Positions 42,366 through 52,965 of a stretch of 64,000 nucleotides of DNA are shown here, in pieces. The first letter of the stretch is position 1; each line of letters begins with the position of its first letter. Both the position numbers and the translations under genes were made by a program. The notes below the pieces were generated by a model. That model made no database searches. It was not told the origin of the DNA and saw nothing but the letters and a program-made list of their open reading frames with translations. Source of the stretch: Alistipes montrealensis (GTDB lineage Bacteria > Bacteroidota > Bacteroidia > Bacteroidales > Rikenellaceae). The stretch spans positions 263,126 to 327,125 of the forward strand of contig NZ_JAGYXY010000001.1 of NCBI RefSeq assembly GCF_018362775.1. The letters are read 5' to 3'.

Positions 42366-45300
42366 GGTTTGCGAATATTATAAAACAGGGCATAGACCAC
42401 CGGCAGGACGCAGACCGTCAGCAGCGTGGCCACCAGCAGTCCGCCCATGATCGTGGCGGCCATCGCCCCGAACATCGAGTCGAACAACAGCGGCAGCATG
42501 CCCAGGATAGTCGTTCCCGAGGCCATCGCCACGGGGACGATACGGCTGCGCGTGGCCGATGTCAGGGCTTCGTAGGGGTCCTTGCCCGCGGCACGCAGCA
42601 CGCCGATCTGCTCGACGAGCACCACGGCGTTCTTGATGTTCATACCCACCAGTCCGAGCAGTCCCAGCAGGGAGAAGAAATTGAATATCTTGCCCGTCAC
42701 GGCCAGTCCCAGCACCACGCCGATAAAGATCAGCGGAATCATCAGCAGGATCACGACCGGTTCACGGTAGTTGCGGAACAGCAGCAGCAGGACGATCAGG
42801 ATGAGCACCAGCGTCAGCGGCATGTACTTGGCCAGCGCTTCGTTGGACTCCTGCTGGCTCTCCTGTTCGCCGAAAACCTTCATCGAGTAGCCTTCGGGCA
42901 GCACGACGGCGCGTTCCACCGAATCCCTCAGCGCAGCGAAAAGCTGCATCGTATTGACTCCGCGGCCCGGGTCGCACTGCGCCTTCATCACCCGCTGGCG
43001 ATTGAACCGCTTGATCACCCCGGCCCGGAAATCGAACCGGAAGCCGTCGGTCGCCTGCTCGATCGAAAAGACCTTGCCCGAAGGGTTGAAAATCGGCAGG
43101 GCCTGCAAATTGGTCAGGTTGTAGGTTCCGATATTCTCGTCCTTCAGCAGAATCGGCATAAACTGGTCGCCCTCGCGGTATTCGCCCAGATTATAGCCCT
43201 GCGTGGCAATGGTAATGCCGCGGGCCATCTGGCTGCGGGTGATGCCGATGCGCTGGCCCTTCATCTGCGAATAGACCGGCTGCCACATCGGCACGCGGTT
43301 GCCCCAGCCGTTGCGTACGTTCACCGCCCCGGGCGTGCGCCACATCACCTGCTCGGCCCGCGCCGCCAGGCGGCGCAGCGTATCGGCGTTGTCGCCGATA
43401 AATCCGAACTCGATGGCCGCATCGGGCACGGGTGAAAGTTTGAAAAGCGACGAACGCAGCCACACGTCGGGGAAGTTCGCCGTAACATAGGCGTTGAAAC
43501 GCTCCTCGACAGCCCCGGTGTGCCGCTTGTCGTGCAGTTCGACAAGGATATTCCCGAAATTGGGCCGCATCGAAATACTGCTGCTGGCCAGATAGTAACG
43601 CGGCGGCGTGGAACCGAGCGTCATCGAAACGGTCTTCACTTCGGGCTGCGCCCGAAGCCACTCTTCCATCACGACGAGGTTGCGCTCCGTGTCGCGGATA
43701 TTGTACCCTTCGGGCAGCAACACGTCGGCCCGGAAATACGGTTTGTCGAGCGACGGGAAGAAATTCTGGGGCATCAGGCCCATAATGCCCAGCGACAAGG
43801 CGAACAGCCCTACGACCGTCGCCACAACAGCCCACCGCCACCGCAGCATCAAGGCCAGAAAATGATCGAAGGCCCGGTAGAAACGCGTGTCGTAAGGATC
43901 GCGGTCGATGGGTTTCACACGCAGCATGAAATCGCCGAACAGCGGCGTCTGCGTCAGGGCCAGCACCCAGCTCAGCAGCAGTGAGAGGGCCAGCACGACG
44001 AACAGCGGCTTGACCATCTCGGCCACCGACGAAGGGGCGAGGTACAGCGGCAGGAACGAGAATATGGCGATCAGCGTGGCCCCGAGCAGGCTCCACCGCG
44101 GGGCGTTGGCTCCGTCGACGACGGCGCTGCGGCGTGCCACGCCCCGCAGCATGGCCTGTTGTGCATTATCGGTGACGACGATGGCATTATCGACGAGCAT
44201 GCCCATGGCGATGATAAATCCCGCGAGCGACGTGCGGTTCAGCCCTTCGCCCAGGAACTGCATCAGCAGCAGCGTGCCGCCGATCGAGAACAGGAGCGAA
44301 CTGCCGATCAGCACCCCGGCGCGGAAGCCCATGACGAGCATGATGATCAGGATGACGATACCCACCGACTCGGCCAGGTTGAGGATAAACGTGGAGTTGG
44401 CCTCCTTGGCAATGCGGTTTTCGGGATATAGCACCGTCAGGTCCATGCCCACGGGCATCTGGCGCGTGAGCGACGCGAGCAGGGCGTCGATCTTCGCACC
44501 GGTCTTCACCACGTCGACACCGCCTTCGGTCGAGATGCCGATACCCACGGCGCGGCGGCCGTCGACGCGCATCATCGTCTGCGGCGGCTCGGCGTATCCC
44601 CGCTCCACGCGGGCGATGTCGCCCAACCGGTACTGTTTGCCCGACGAAGAGATCAGCAACTGGTTCGAAAGGTCGTCGAGGTTCTTATAGGTCCCGTCTT
44701 CGAGTATCTGTATCTGGAGTTTCCCGGCCTGTTTTTCACCGCTGTTGACGATGGTGTTCTGCTGGCTGATGGTCGCGACGATCGTCTCGGGCCGGATGGC
44801 GAAGTTGGCCAGCGTGGCCAGGCTGACGTAGACGTTCACCACGGGTGTCTGCTCGCCGTAGAGCGTCACCTTCTGCACGCCGTCGACCGTCACGAGTGCC
44901 GTTTTGAGCCGCTGGGCCCAGTCGCGCAGTTCCGACCAGGTGAACCCTTCGTCGATCGAAAGCCCGTAGTAGATACCGTAAACGTCGCCGAAATCGTCGG
45001 CGACGGTGACCGGGGAAGCCCCCGCCGGCAGGCGCGGCTGGACATTGAGCACCTTGCGGCGCAGCTCGTCCCACATCTGGGGAATTTCGGCAGCGGGAGT
45101 AGCCGGGTCCAGTTCGACCTGTATTTTCGAAAGTCCGTAGTAGGACTCCGAGGTGATTTTGTGTACGCGGCGCATCGACTGCACCTCGCGTTCAATCGGT
45201 TCGGTAATCAGTTCTTCGACCTCCTGCGGCGTAGCTCCCGGATAGGAACAGACGAGCGACGCGCTCTTGATGACGAAGACCGAATCCTCTTTCTTGCCCA

Positions 45301-45394
45301 GCGTGACGAAGCCCAGGGCCCCTCCCGCCAGCAACACGAAGAGAAAGAAATAGATTACCTTGGCGCTGCGCAATGAATATTCGGGTAGGTTCAT
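42362..45394 (-). CDS. RND efflux transporter, inner-membrane permease
   Basis: 1010 residues with the 12-helix RND layout and two large periplasmic loops. The proton-relay region of TM4 reads GMLVDNAIVVTDNA, with Asp-Asn where AcrB has Asp-Asp, and the TM10 Lys is in NIKNAVVLVEQ. It is closer to the general HAE/HME multidrug-or-metal group than to AcrB proper; substrates cannot be told from sequence. It sits 7 bases after the adaptor gene and overlaps tolC by 4 bases. Confidence 0.92.
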   Translation of the reverse strand: MNLPEYSLRSAKVIYFFLFVLLAGGALGFVTLGKKEDSVFVIKSASLVCSYPGATPQEVEELITEPIEREVQSMRRVHKITSESYYGLSKIQVELDPATPAAEIPQMWDELRRKVLNVQPRLPAGASPVTVADDFGDVYGIYYGLSIDEGFTWSELRDWAQRLKTALVTVDGVQKVTLYGEQTPVVNVYVSLATLANFAIRPETIVATISQQNTIVNSGEKQAGKLQIQILEDGTYKNLDDLSNQLLISSSGKQYRLGDIARVERGYAEPPQTMMRVDGRRAVGIGISTEGGVDVVKTGAKIDALLASLTRQMPVGMDLTVLYPENRIAKEANSTFILNLAESVGIVILIIMLVMGFRAGVLIGSSLLFSIGGTLLLMQFLGEGLNRTSLAGFIIAMGMLVDNAIVVTDNAQQAMLRGVARRSAVVDGANAPRWSLLGATLIAIFSFLPLYLAPSSVAEMVKPLFVVLALSLLLSWVLALTQTPLFGDFMLRVKPIDRDPYDTRFYRAFDHFLALMLRWRWAVVATVVGLFALSLGIMGLMPQNFFPSLDKPYFRADVLLPEGYNIRDTERNLVVMEEWLRAQPEVKTVSMTLGSTPPRYYLASSSISMRPNFGNILVELHDKRHTGAVEERFNAYVTANFPDVWLRSSLFKLSPVPDAAIEFGFIGDNADTLRRLAARAEQVMWRTPGAVNVRNGWGNRVPMWQPVYSQMKGQRIGITRSQMARGITIATQGYNLGEYREGDQFMPILLKDENIGTYNLTNLQALPIFNPSGKVFSIEQATDGFRFDFRAGVIKRFNRQRVMKAQCDPGRGVNTMQLFAALRDSVERAVVLPEGYSMKVFGEQESQQESNEALAKYMPLTLVLILIVLLLLFRNYREPVVILLMIPLIFIGVVLGLAVTGKIFNFFSLLGLLGLVGMNIKNAVVLVEQIGVLRAAGKDPYEALTSATRSRIVPVAMASGTTILGMLPLLFDSMFGAMAATIMGGLLVATLLTVCVLPVVYALFYNIRKP

Positions 45395-45401
45395 GGCAAC
45401 C

Positions 45402-46430
45402 TTATTTTATAATACGCACCTGTTCTCCCTCGCGCAACTGGTAGACGCCGGCCGTCACAACCCGTTCGCCGGGCGCAAGGCCGCTGTCGATAACCACCCT
45501 ATTACTCCCGAATAACTCCCCGAGTTTTACTTCGCGGCGCATGACGCGATCGTCTTTTCCGACCACCCAGACGTAAGTCCCGCCCTCCGCCGGGGCATAT
45601 ACGGCCGAGACGGGCAGCGACACGGCGTCGGGAACCGGATCGGCGCTCTGCATGGTAATAGAACACGACATGCCGGGCGAAATGCGGTAACGGGCCGGAT
45701 CAGGGTTTTCGAGGGTCAGCGACACGGGGAATCCCGAGGCGTCGGACGACGTTTCGACATACTCCTTCAGGCGGGCCGGAATCGCCGCGCCGCGGTAGTT
45801 GTCGAATTCGACGGTGAAACGAGTCGTACTGTCCCGCAACAGGTCCAACCCGGTCTCAGGCAGGGTAAACTGAACAGTCGTAGTGACGGGGTTGACCAGC
45901 CGGAGAATCGCCTGTCCGGCCTGCACCCGTTCGAAATTATCGACGAGTTTGCGTTCGATAACCCCGGAAAACGGCGCCAGCAGGCGCGTATCCTTCAACA
46001 GGTCGAGGGAGTTTTCATAGGTCGATTTGGCCTGCGCATAACGCGTTGCGGCCGCTTCGGCCTCCTGCCGCGATACGGCCTGGTGTTCCAGCAGGCGCTG
46101 CATGCGCTGCTGCTGCGAACGGGCCTCTTCGAAAGCCGAACGGGCCGCAGAGACCTGCAATTCGATGTCTCGGGGATCGAGTTCCGCAAGCAGAGTACCC
46201 TTCTTCACGCTCGCTCCCTGCGAAACGGGAACGTCGAGGACCTGCCCCGAAACTTTAAAAGCGAGGTTCACAGCATCGTCGGGTGTAGCCATACCGGCGA
46301 AATCCTTGTCGATAAGGCCCGCGCCTGCCGCCGTCGTAACCTTCACGGGGCGTACCACCGCGGGAGCAGGCGTTCTGCGGGAACATGCCCCGGCAAGCAG
46401 GGCAACGAATAGAATGAGGATTGTTCGCAT
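45402..46430 (-). CDS. Efflux periplasmic adaptor lipoprotein (MFP)
   Basis: 342 residues. Lipobox LLAGAC (Cys16). A lipoyl-like half motif (ASVKKGTLLAELDPRDIE), a short alpha hairpin (about 95-155) with QQQRMQRLLEHQAVSRQE, then the second lipoyl half (LLAPFSGVIERKLV) and beta-barrel domains. It links the RND pump to TolC. The frame is open upstream to 46550, but ATG 46430 gives the lipoprotein signal. First gene of the pump operon; no consensus promoter was identified. Confidence 0.9.
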   Translation of the reverse strand: MRTILILFVALLAGACSRRTPAPAVVRPVKVTTAAGAGLIDKDFAGMATPDDAVNLAFKVSGQVLDVPVSQGASVKKGTLLAELDPRDIELQVSAARSAFEEARSQQQRMQRLLEHQAVSRQEAEAAATRYAQAKSTYENSLDLLKDTRLLAPFSGVIERKLVDNFERVQAGQAILRLVNPVTTTVQFTLPETGLDLLRDSTTRFTVEFDNYRGAAIPARLKEYVETSSDASGFPVSLTLENPDPARYRISPGMSCSITMQSADPVPDAVSLPVSAVYAPAEGGTYVWVVGKDDRVMRREVKLGELFGSNRVVIDSGLAPGERVVTAGVYQLREGEQVRIIK

Positions 46431-46509
46431 ACGAAAAAAGTTGAAATTCTTTCTTCTTTTTCTGCGCTCGCCAAACACCGCAACCGGATTGCGGCCCGGA
46501 TCTGGCGAA

Positions 46510-46547
46510 ACGAAAAAAGTTGACACTGAGAACTCAGCGTCAACTTT
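46510..46547 (-). terminator. Terminator of the DoxX-like gene
   Basis: AAAGTTGACACTGAG / CTCAGCGTCAACTTT, one mismatch, followed by a T-run on the minus strand, 25 bases after the stop at 46573. Confidence 0.8.
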
Positions 46548-46572
46548 CATACCATCGAACCGCAGGAAGTCC

Positions 46573-47679
46573 CTACGGACGAATATCGCGACAATTCTTT
46601 TTAGACGAGATGACTCCTTCGTCCAGAACGACCAGTCCGTTATTCGCGCGAAGCATGGTTTTCATCGTCGAAGCGTCGATGTTGTAACACCGCACCTCCC
46701 CCGTACCGAAATCGTGCCACGTAACGCCATAGAGCGGATCGGGCGTCAGGCAGACCACATGTGCACCCTCTTCACGGGCACGCTCCACGAGCCGCGCCAT
46801 GCGCCGGGCGCAGGGGCGCGACAGGCGGTCGAAAGCCGTGACACAGAGCATGTAAACCCGTCCCGGCATCGTGATCACCTCCTCCGTCGCATCGCCTTCG
46901 GCATCGCGCAGGGCGAATTCGCTTACGAGGGGCCTGACGGCCGGCGCTTCGCTCGTGGTGCGGGTATCGACCCACTCCCACTTTTCGGCATCCTGCCATT
47001 CGGTGTCTTCGAGCGAGAACTCCCGCTCCCTGCCCGTCTCCCGGTTGCGGTAGATCAGCACGGTTTCCGACTCGCCGGGTTCGACGACGGGAGCCTGCAT
47101 CGCCTCGTGGATGTTGACCCCGACCTTATAGGGCAGGAAGTCGATCAGCGGCAGGTGGATGTAGCAGTAATAGCCGAGGTACATCGCCAGAAAAAAGAAC
47201 GTGCAGGTCAGCACGATCTCCAGCGGCTTGAAAGCGAAAATCTTGTCGGGACGGTAGCGCCACCACACCACGAAAGCCATCGGCAGCAGTACGACGTTTT
47301 TGGCAAAAGTCTCCCACGGGGAGAGTTTCAGAGCCTCGCCGAAACAACCGCAGTCCTCGACCGGGATAAGCGTTGCGCTCAGCAGCGTCAGCAGTGTAAA
47401 GAAAAGCATCGACAACACGGCGAAGATCGAAATCAGGCGGATGCGGACCTTGAAGAGCAGCATGCAGCCCATCATCAGTTCCGCGCCGCACAGCCATATC
47501 GAGAAGGTCATCGCCGCAGGCTGCAGGTAATCGATCCCGTAGATCGAAAGGTATTCGTTGACTTTCAGCGCCGTGCCCCACGGGTCGATCACCTTCGTGA
47601 AGCCCGAAAGGATAAACGTGCACGCCAGGATCAGCCGGCAGATGTTGGCTATGATTTTAAATACCCGGGTCGTTCTCAT
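46573..47679 (-). CDS. DoxX/MauE-like membrane protein (BT_3928 family)
   Basis: 368 residues. Four membrane helices in the first 165 residues form a DoxX/MauE-like unit with the motif IPVEDCGCFGEAL, whose Cys pair is typical of MauE-type thiol redox proteins. A further helix near 155-175 leads to a soluble extracytoplasmic part of about 190 residues with a possible thioredoxin-like end (MPGRVYMLCVTAFD). Function unproven; a role in envelope disulfide redox is plausible. Its start overlaps the tmk stop by 4 bases. Confidence 0.82.
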   Translation of the reverse strand: MRTTRVFKIIANICRLILACTFILSGFTKVIDPWGTALKVNEYLSIYGIDYLQPAAMTFSIWLCGAELMMGCMLLFKVRIRLISIFAVLSMLFFTLLTLLSATLIPVEDCGCFGEALKLSPWETFAKNVVLLPMAFVVWWRYRPDKIFAFKPLEIVLTCTFFFLAMYLGYYCYIHLPLIDFLPYKVGVNIHEAMQAPVVEPGESETVLIYRNRETGREREFSLEDTEWQDAEKWEWVDTRTTSEAPAVRPLVSEFALRDAEGDATEEVITMPGRVYMLCVTAFDRLSRPCARRMARLVERAREEGAHVVCLTPDPLYGVTWHDFGTGEVRCYNIDASTMKTMLRANNGLVVLDEGVISSKKNCRDIRP

Positions 47680-48362
47680 CGCTTATCGAGTATCGGGGCC
47701 AGCGCCGCACGTATTTTATCGAAATTATGCTCGGGGGTATCCATTGCTCCCGACGGGTCGCTGCAATCGACCACACGCAGTGCAGCGTCCTTCGCAGCAG
47801 CCTGCAAATAGACTTCGCGCACACGCTGCTGCAGGTCGAGGGCCCCCTCGTGAATATCGTTCCCGCCCTGCAGGTAGTCGCGGTCGTCGCCCTCGCGCAC
47901 CTCCGTGAGTTTACGCTCGGTAAAGGCGAACGGCACGTCGAGGAACAGCGACAGGTCGGGACGCGGCAGGTTGTTGTAACCGAATTCCAGGTCGAGGATC
48001 CACTGCGCGAGGCGGTCGCGCTGCTCCCCGGCCGGAAGTTTGGCGCACTGGAAACCTACGTTCGAATAGACGTAACGGTCAAGGATCACGGCTTTGCCTT
48101 CGGCGATCCAGGCGCGGATCTGCGGACCGGCAGCAGCACGGTCGCCCGCAAAGAGCAATGCCACCAGATAGGGATCGACCTCGTTTACGCCGCCGAACTC
48201 GCCGCGCAGGAAGCGGGCGACCAACTCGCCGTAGACCGGTGCGTCGAAACGCGGGAAATGAATATACTCGCTCTCCACGCCCCGCTCGGCGAACAACTGG
48301 CGCAACATACGGATTTGGGTCGATTTGCCCGCTCCGTCCAATCCTTCGAGTACGATGAACAT
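47676..48362 (-). CDS. tmk: Thymidylate kinase
   Basis: 228 residues. P-loop at 7-15 (GLDGAGKST), the DR[YF] motif in ILDRYVYSN, and PDLSLFLDVPF. It phosphorylates dTMP to dTDP in the cytoplasm. It overlaps the DoxX-like gene by 4 bases, suggesting a two-gene transcript. Confidence 0.93.
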   Translation of the reverse strand: MFIVLEGLDGAGKSTQIRMLRQLFAERGVESEYIHFPRFDAPVYGELVARFLRGEFGGVNEVDPYLVALLFAGDRAAAGPQIRAWIAEGKAVILDRYVYSNVGFQCAKLPAGEQRDRLAQWILDLEFGYNNLPRPDLSLFLDVPFAFTERKLTEVREGDDRDYLQGGNDIHEGALDLQQRVREVYLQAAAKDAALRVVDCSDPSGAMDTPEHNFDKIRAALAPILDKR

Positions 48363-48489
48363 AGGTAGTAGTGTATTAATTAAAAATTAAGAATGAAAAA
48401 ATAAAAATTACATCTCATATCCAACATCGAGTAATGCAAATTTTCAATTATACATCCCTAATTTTTCATTTTTAATTTTTCATTTTTAA
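48363..48489. repeat. AT-rich spacer with short direct and inverted repeats
   Basis: TTTTTCATTTTTAAT recurs near 48463-48490, and an inverted match (ATTAAAAATTAAGAATGAAAAA) lies near 48378-48402. The repeats could fold into one AU-rich stem. It separates sufS from tmk. No gene is seen. Confidence 0.5.
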
Positions 48490-49707
48490 TTACCTCAGCA
48501 TCCGCACCGCACGTTCGACCCCGTCGGCCAGCGCATCGGCCTCGGAGAGCGTATTATACAGGGCAAACGAAGCCCGGCACATGCCGGTCGTAGCGTAGTG
48601 GTCCATCACGGGTTCGGCGCAGTGCTGGCCCGTACGGACCGCAATGCCCAGTTTGTCGAGGATCATTCCCATATCGTAGGGATGCACACCTTCGACGTTG
48701 AACGACACAATGGCGCATTTGCCGGGCGCGGTCCCGTAAATCCGGAGTCCGTCGACGGCTGTCAGCCGCTCCGTGGCGCGGCGCAGCAACGCTTCTTCGT
48801 GCGCCTCGATCTCTGCCGGGTCGAATCGCTGCATGAATTTTACCGCCTCGCCCAACCCGATCGCCCCGACGAAATTAGCCGTTCCAGCCTCGAATTTCAG
48901 CGGCACGGGGGCATAGGTGGTCTTGGCAAAGGTCACCGTATCGACCATATCGCCGCCGCCCATAAACGGCGGCATGGCTTCGAGCAAATCCCGCTTGCCG
49001 TAAAGAACGCCGATACCCGTCGGGCCGTAAAGTTTATGCCCCGAAAAGGCGTAAAAGTCACAGTCCATCTCCCGGACATCCACCCCGCCGTGCACCACGC
49101 CCTGACAGCCGTCGACCACGACGATCGCCCCGGCGGCATGCGCCGCTTCGACAACGGGCCGCAGGTCGGGCCGCGTGCCGAGCGTATTCGACGCCTGCGT
49201 CACGGCCACGATACGCGTACGCGCATCGATCAGCCCGGGCAGCAGGTCCATGCGCAGCGCTCCGGCATCGTCGAACGGAAGCACCCGGATTTCGGCGCCC
49301 TGGCGTTCGGCCAGCATCTGCCACGGAACGATGTTGGAGTGGTGCTCCATCTCGCTCACGACGATATTGTCCCCGGCCTTGACGAAGGCGCCGCCCCAGG
49401 AGTAAGCCACCGTATTGAGCGACGCCGTAGCGCCTGCCGTAAAGACGATCTCCTCCTTTTCGGCCGCACCGATAAACGAGGCGATCCGCGCCCGGGCGGC
49501 TTCGTACTGCTCCGTGGCCTCTTCCGAGAGGAGATGTACCCCACGGTGGATGTTGGCATTCAGGTCGCGGTGGAGGCAATCGACCGTATCGATCACCGAC
49601 AACGGTTTCTGCGCCGTAGCCCCGCTGTCGAGGTAAACCAGCGGTTTGCCGTAAACCTCCCGGGAAAGGATCGGAAACTCCCCGCGTATTTTTTCGACAT
49701 CGAACAT
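48490..49707 (-). CDS. sufS: Cysteine desulfurase SufS
   Basis: 405 residues from ATG 49707, the family length. The PLP lysine is in FSGHKLYGPTGIG and the sulfur-accepting Cys in RTGQHCAEP; the N-terminal LDSGATAQKP and EMEHHSNIVPW are typical of group II desulfurases. It takes sulfur from cysteine for Fe-S cluster assembly. The frame is open upstream to 49905, inside sufD; ATG 49707 lies 2 bases after the sufD stop. Last gene of sufBCDS; no sufE or sufU was seen. Confidence 0.94.
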   Translation of the reverse strand: MFDVEKIRGEFPILSREVYGKPLVYLDSGATAQKPLSVIDTVDCLHRDLNANIHRGVHLLSEEATEQYEAARARIASFIGAAEKEEIVFTAGATASLNTVAYSWGGAFVKAGDNIVVSEMEHHSNIVPWQMLAERQGAEIRVLPFDDAGALRMDLLPGLIDARTRIVAVTQASNTLGTRPDLRPVVEAAHAAGAIVVVDGCQGVVHGGVDVREMDCDFYAFSGHKLYGPTGIGVLYGKRDLLEAMPPFMGGGDMVDTVTFAKTTYAPVPLKFEAGTANFVGAIGLGEAVKFMQRFDPAEIEAHEEALLRRATERLTAVDGLRIYGTAPGKCAIVSFNVEGVHPYDMGMILDKLGIAVRTGQHCAEPVMDHYATTGMCRASFALYNTLSEADALADGVERAVRMLR

Positions 49708-49709
49708 CG

Positions 49710-50531
49710 CTATAATTTTTCCATTTTGGCCGACGCCAGTTCCAGGATCGCCCCACAAAGCGGCTCGATGCCGCAGCGGACGACCACGTCGCCGACGAAC
49801 CCTTCGATTTGCAACCGCCGGGCCTGGGCCTCGCTCAGGCCGCGCTGGCGCATGTACAAGATAGCCTCCGCATCCATCTGCCCCACCGTCGCTCCGTGCG
49901 AACATTTCACGTCGTCGGCATAGATTTCCAACTGCGGCTGGGTCGTGATGCGGGCCGTTTCGCTCAGCAGGATGTTGCGGCTCTGCTGCCGGGCATCGGT
50001 GCGCTGGGCATCGGGAGCCACATAGACCATTCCGCAGAACTCGCCCACGGCACAGCCTCCGGCGACACCCTTGACATAGGAATTACTGCGGCAGTCGGCA
50101 ACATTGTGCGCCGTGTGCAGTTTCAGCACACAGTGCTCCTCGCTTGCGGCAAGGAAGACGCCTCCCAGTTCGTTTTCGGCATCCGCACCGTCGAGATCGA
50201 TCCTATACGACGCGTTGGCGCTAGACAACTGCACCGTCGTCAGGCGGCAGCGACTGTGCGCAGCCTGCGTCACGTACACCTCGGCAAATGCCTCTGCCGT
50301 GAATAATTCGGTCAGTTCCAGATGCGCTCCTTCGGCCAGTTCCACCCGGAGTTCCGACATTTCGGGTGCAGTGTGCAGCACGACGACCTGCGCCGAAGCG
50401 CCTGCCGCGGCTTCTACCCGCAGTTTCCGGGGATCGACCGCCACAAACGGTTCGGCCTCCACCCCGGCGATCCGGAGCACCTCGCCGTCTGCCGTACGAA
50501 ACCGGCGGATTATGTCGAGAATCGTCTCCAT
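49710..50531 (-). CDS. sufD: Fe-S assembly protein SufD (short form)
   Basis: 273 residues, clearly shorter than the usual 400-440. The SufBD beta-helix core is present, with EIYADDVKCSHGATVGQMD, containing the conserved Cys and His, and the C-terminal helices LSEAQARRLQIEGFVGDV. The N-terminal helical domain is reduced. It pairs with SufB in the SufBC2D scaffold. Its ATG overlaps the sufC stop (TAATG arrangement). Confidence 0.92.
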   Translation of the reverse strand: METILDIIRRFRTADGEVLRIAGVEAEPFVAVDPRKLRVEAAAGASAQVVVLHTAPEMSELRVELAEGAHLELTELFTAEAFAEVYVTQAAHSRCRLTTVQLSSANASYRIDLDGADAENELGGVFLAASEEHCVLKLHTAHNVADCRSNSYVKGVAGGCAVGEFCGMVYVAPDAQRTDARQQSRNILLSETARITTQPQLEIYADDVKCSHGATVGQMDAEAILYMRQRGLSEAQARRLQIEGFVGDVVVRCGIEPLCGAILELASAKMEKL

Positions 50532-51283
50532 TACTCCTTGTGTTCGTTGATCAGCCAGTCGTATCCGTCCTTTTCGAGCCGGAGCGCCAGCGATTTGTCG
50601 CCCGAATGAATGATGCGGCCCTTGTAGAGCACGTGCACCACGTCGGGCACGATATAATCCAGCAGACGCTGGTAGTGCGTGATGACCACCGTAGCGTTCT
50701 GGGGCGTGCGCAGTTTGGTCACTCCCGTAGCGACGATCCTGAGGGCGTCGATGTCGAGGCCCGAATCGGTCTCATCCAGGACCGCCAGTTTCGGGTCGAG
50801 CATCGCCATCTGGAAAATCTCGTTCTTCTTCTTCTCGCCGCCCGAGAACCCTTCGTTCACGGCCCGCGAAGTGAGTTTCGACGAGAGCTCCACCACGGCG
50901 CTCTTCTCGCGCATCAGCTTCAGGAACTCGGCAGCGGTCAGCGGTTCTTCGCCGCGGAACTTACGCTGCTCGTTGACGGCCAGCTTCATGAAATTGGCCA
51001 TCGTGACACCCGGAATCTCGACCGGGTACTGGAAACCCAGGAACAGGCCCAGGCGCGCACGGTCCTCGATCGGCATCGACAGCAGGTCGTGACCCATGAA
51101 TTCAGCCGAACCTTCCGTGACGGTAAATTTTTCATTGCCCGCCAGCACCGAAGCCAGCGTCGACTTGCCCGAGCCGTTGGGGCCCATGATGGCATGCACC
51201 TCGCCGGCCTTGACTTCGAGGTCGATGCCCCGGAGAATCTCCTTGCCGTCGACCGAAGCGTGTAAATTACGTACCTTTAACAT
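50531..51283 (-). CDS. sufC: Fe-S assembly ATPase SufC
   Basis: 250 residues, an ABC ATPase. Walker A is GPNGSGKST, the signature FSGGEKKKNEI, Walker B LAVLDETDSGLDID and the switch His in VVITHYQRLLDY. It powers the SufBCD scaffold from the cytoplasm. It starts 15 bases after sufB. Confidence 0.95.
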   Translation of the reverse strand: MLKVRNLHASVDGKEILRGIDLEVKAGEVHAIMGPNGSGKSTLASVLAGNEKFTVTEGSAEFMGHDLLSMPIEDRARLGLFLGFQYPVEIPGVTMANFMKLAVNEQRKFRGEEPLTAAEFLKLMREKSAVVELSSKLTSRAVNEGFSGGEKKKNEIFQMAMLDPKLAVLDETDSGLDIDALRIVATGVTKLRTPQNATVVITHYQRLLDYIVPDVVHVLYKGRIIHSGDKSLALRLEKDGYDWLINEHKE

Positions 51284-51298
51284 ATCTTTTTTCTTTTA

Positions 51299-52744
<1,446 letters not shown>

Positions 52745-52845
52745 TATATGCAAAATTTCAAACCTAAGATCGTGCAGCCCGAAGGCAGGGCGGTATCTTT
52801 AGCCATGCCATAGGAGCGCCTATCCAAGCCGAAGTCTATATTCGG

Positions 52846-52853
52846 CAAAGGTA
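52846..52853 (-). promoter_or_regulatory. Promoter -7 box of the suf operon
   Basis: TACCTTTG on the minus strand, about 100 bases before the sufB ATG. The upstream TTTG is not exact. Confidence 0.55.
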
Positions 52854-52919
52854 CAAAAATCCATTTACTTTTCACAATGCGACCCTGCAAATCTGGTTCC
52901 GGAACGGTCAAACGACAAA

Positions 52920-52949
52920 AAAGGGGCGCGGAATAATCCGCGCCCCTTT
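52920..52949 (-). terminator. Terminator of the susC-susD-SGBP operon
   Basis: A 13 bp stem AAAGGGGCGCGGA / TCCGCGCCCCTTT with an ATAA loop and a T-run on the minus strand, 17 bases after the stop at 52966. Confidence 0.9.
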
Positions 52950-52965
52950 CCTGCAAAGCCTCCGG

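Noticed and set aside
48363..48489. Candidate mobile miniature element (short repeats and AT-rich ends)
   Set aside because: No target-site duplication, no second copy in the window and no clean terminal inverted repeats; kept only as a repeat-rich spacer.
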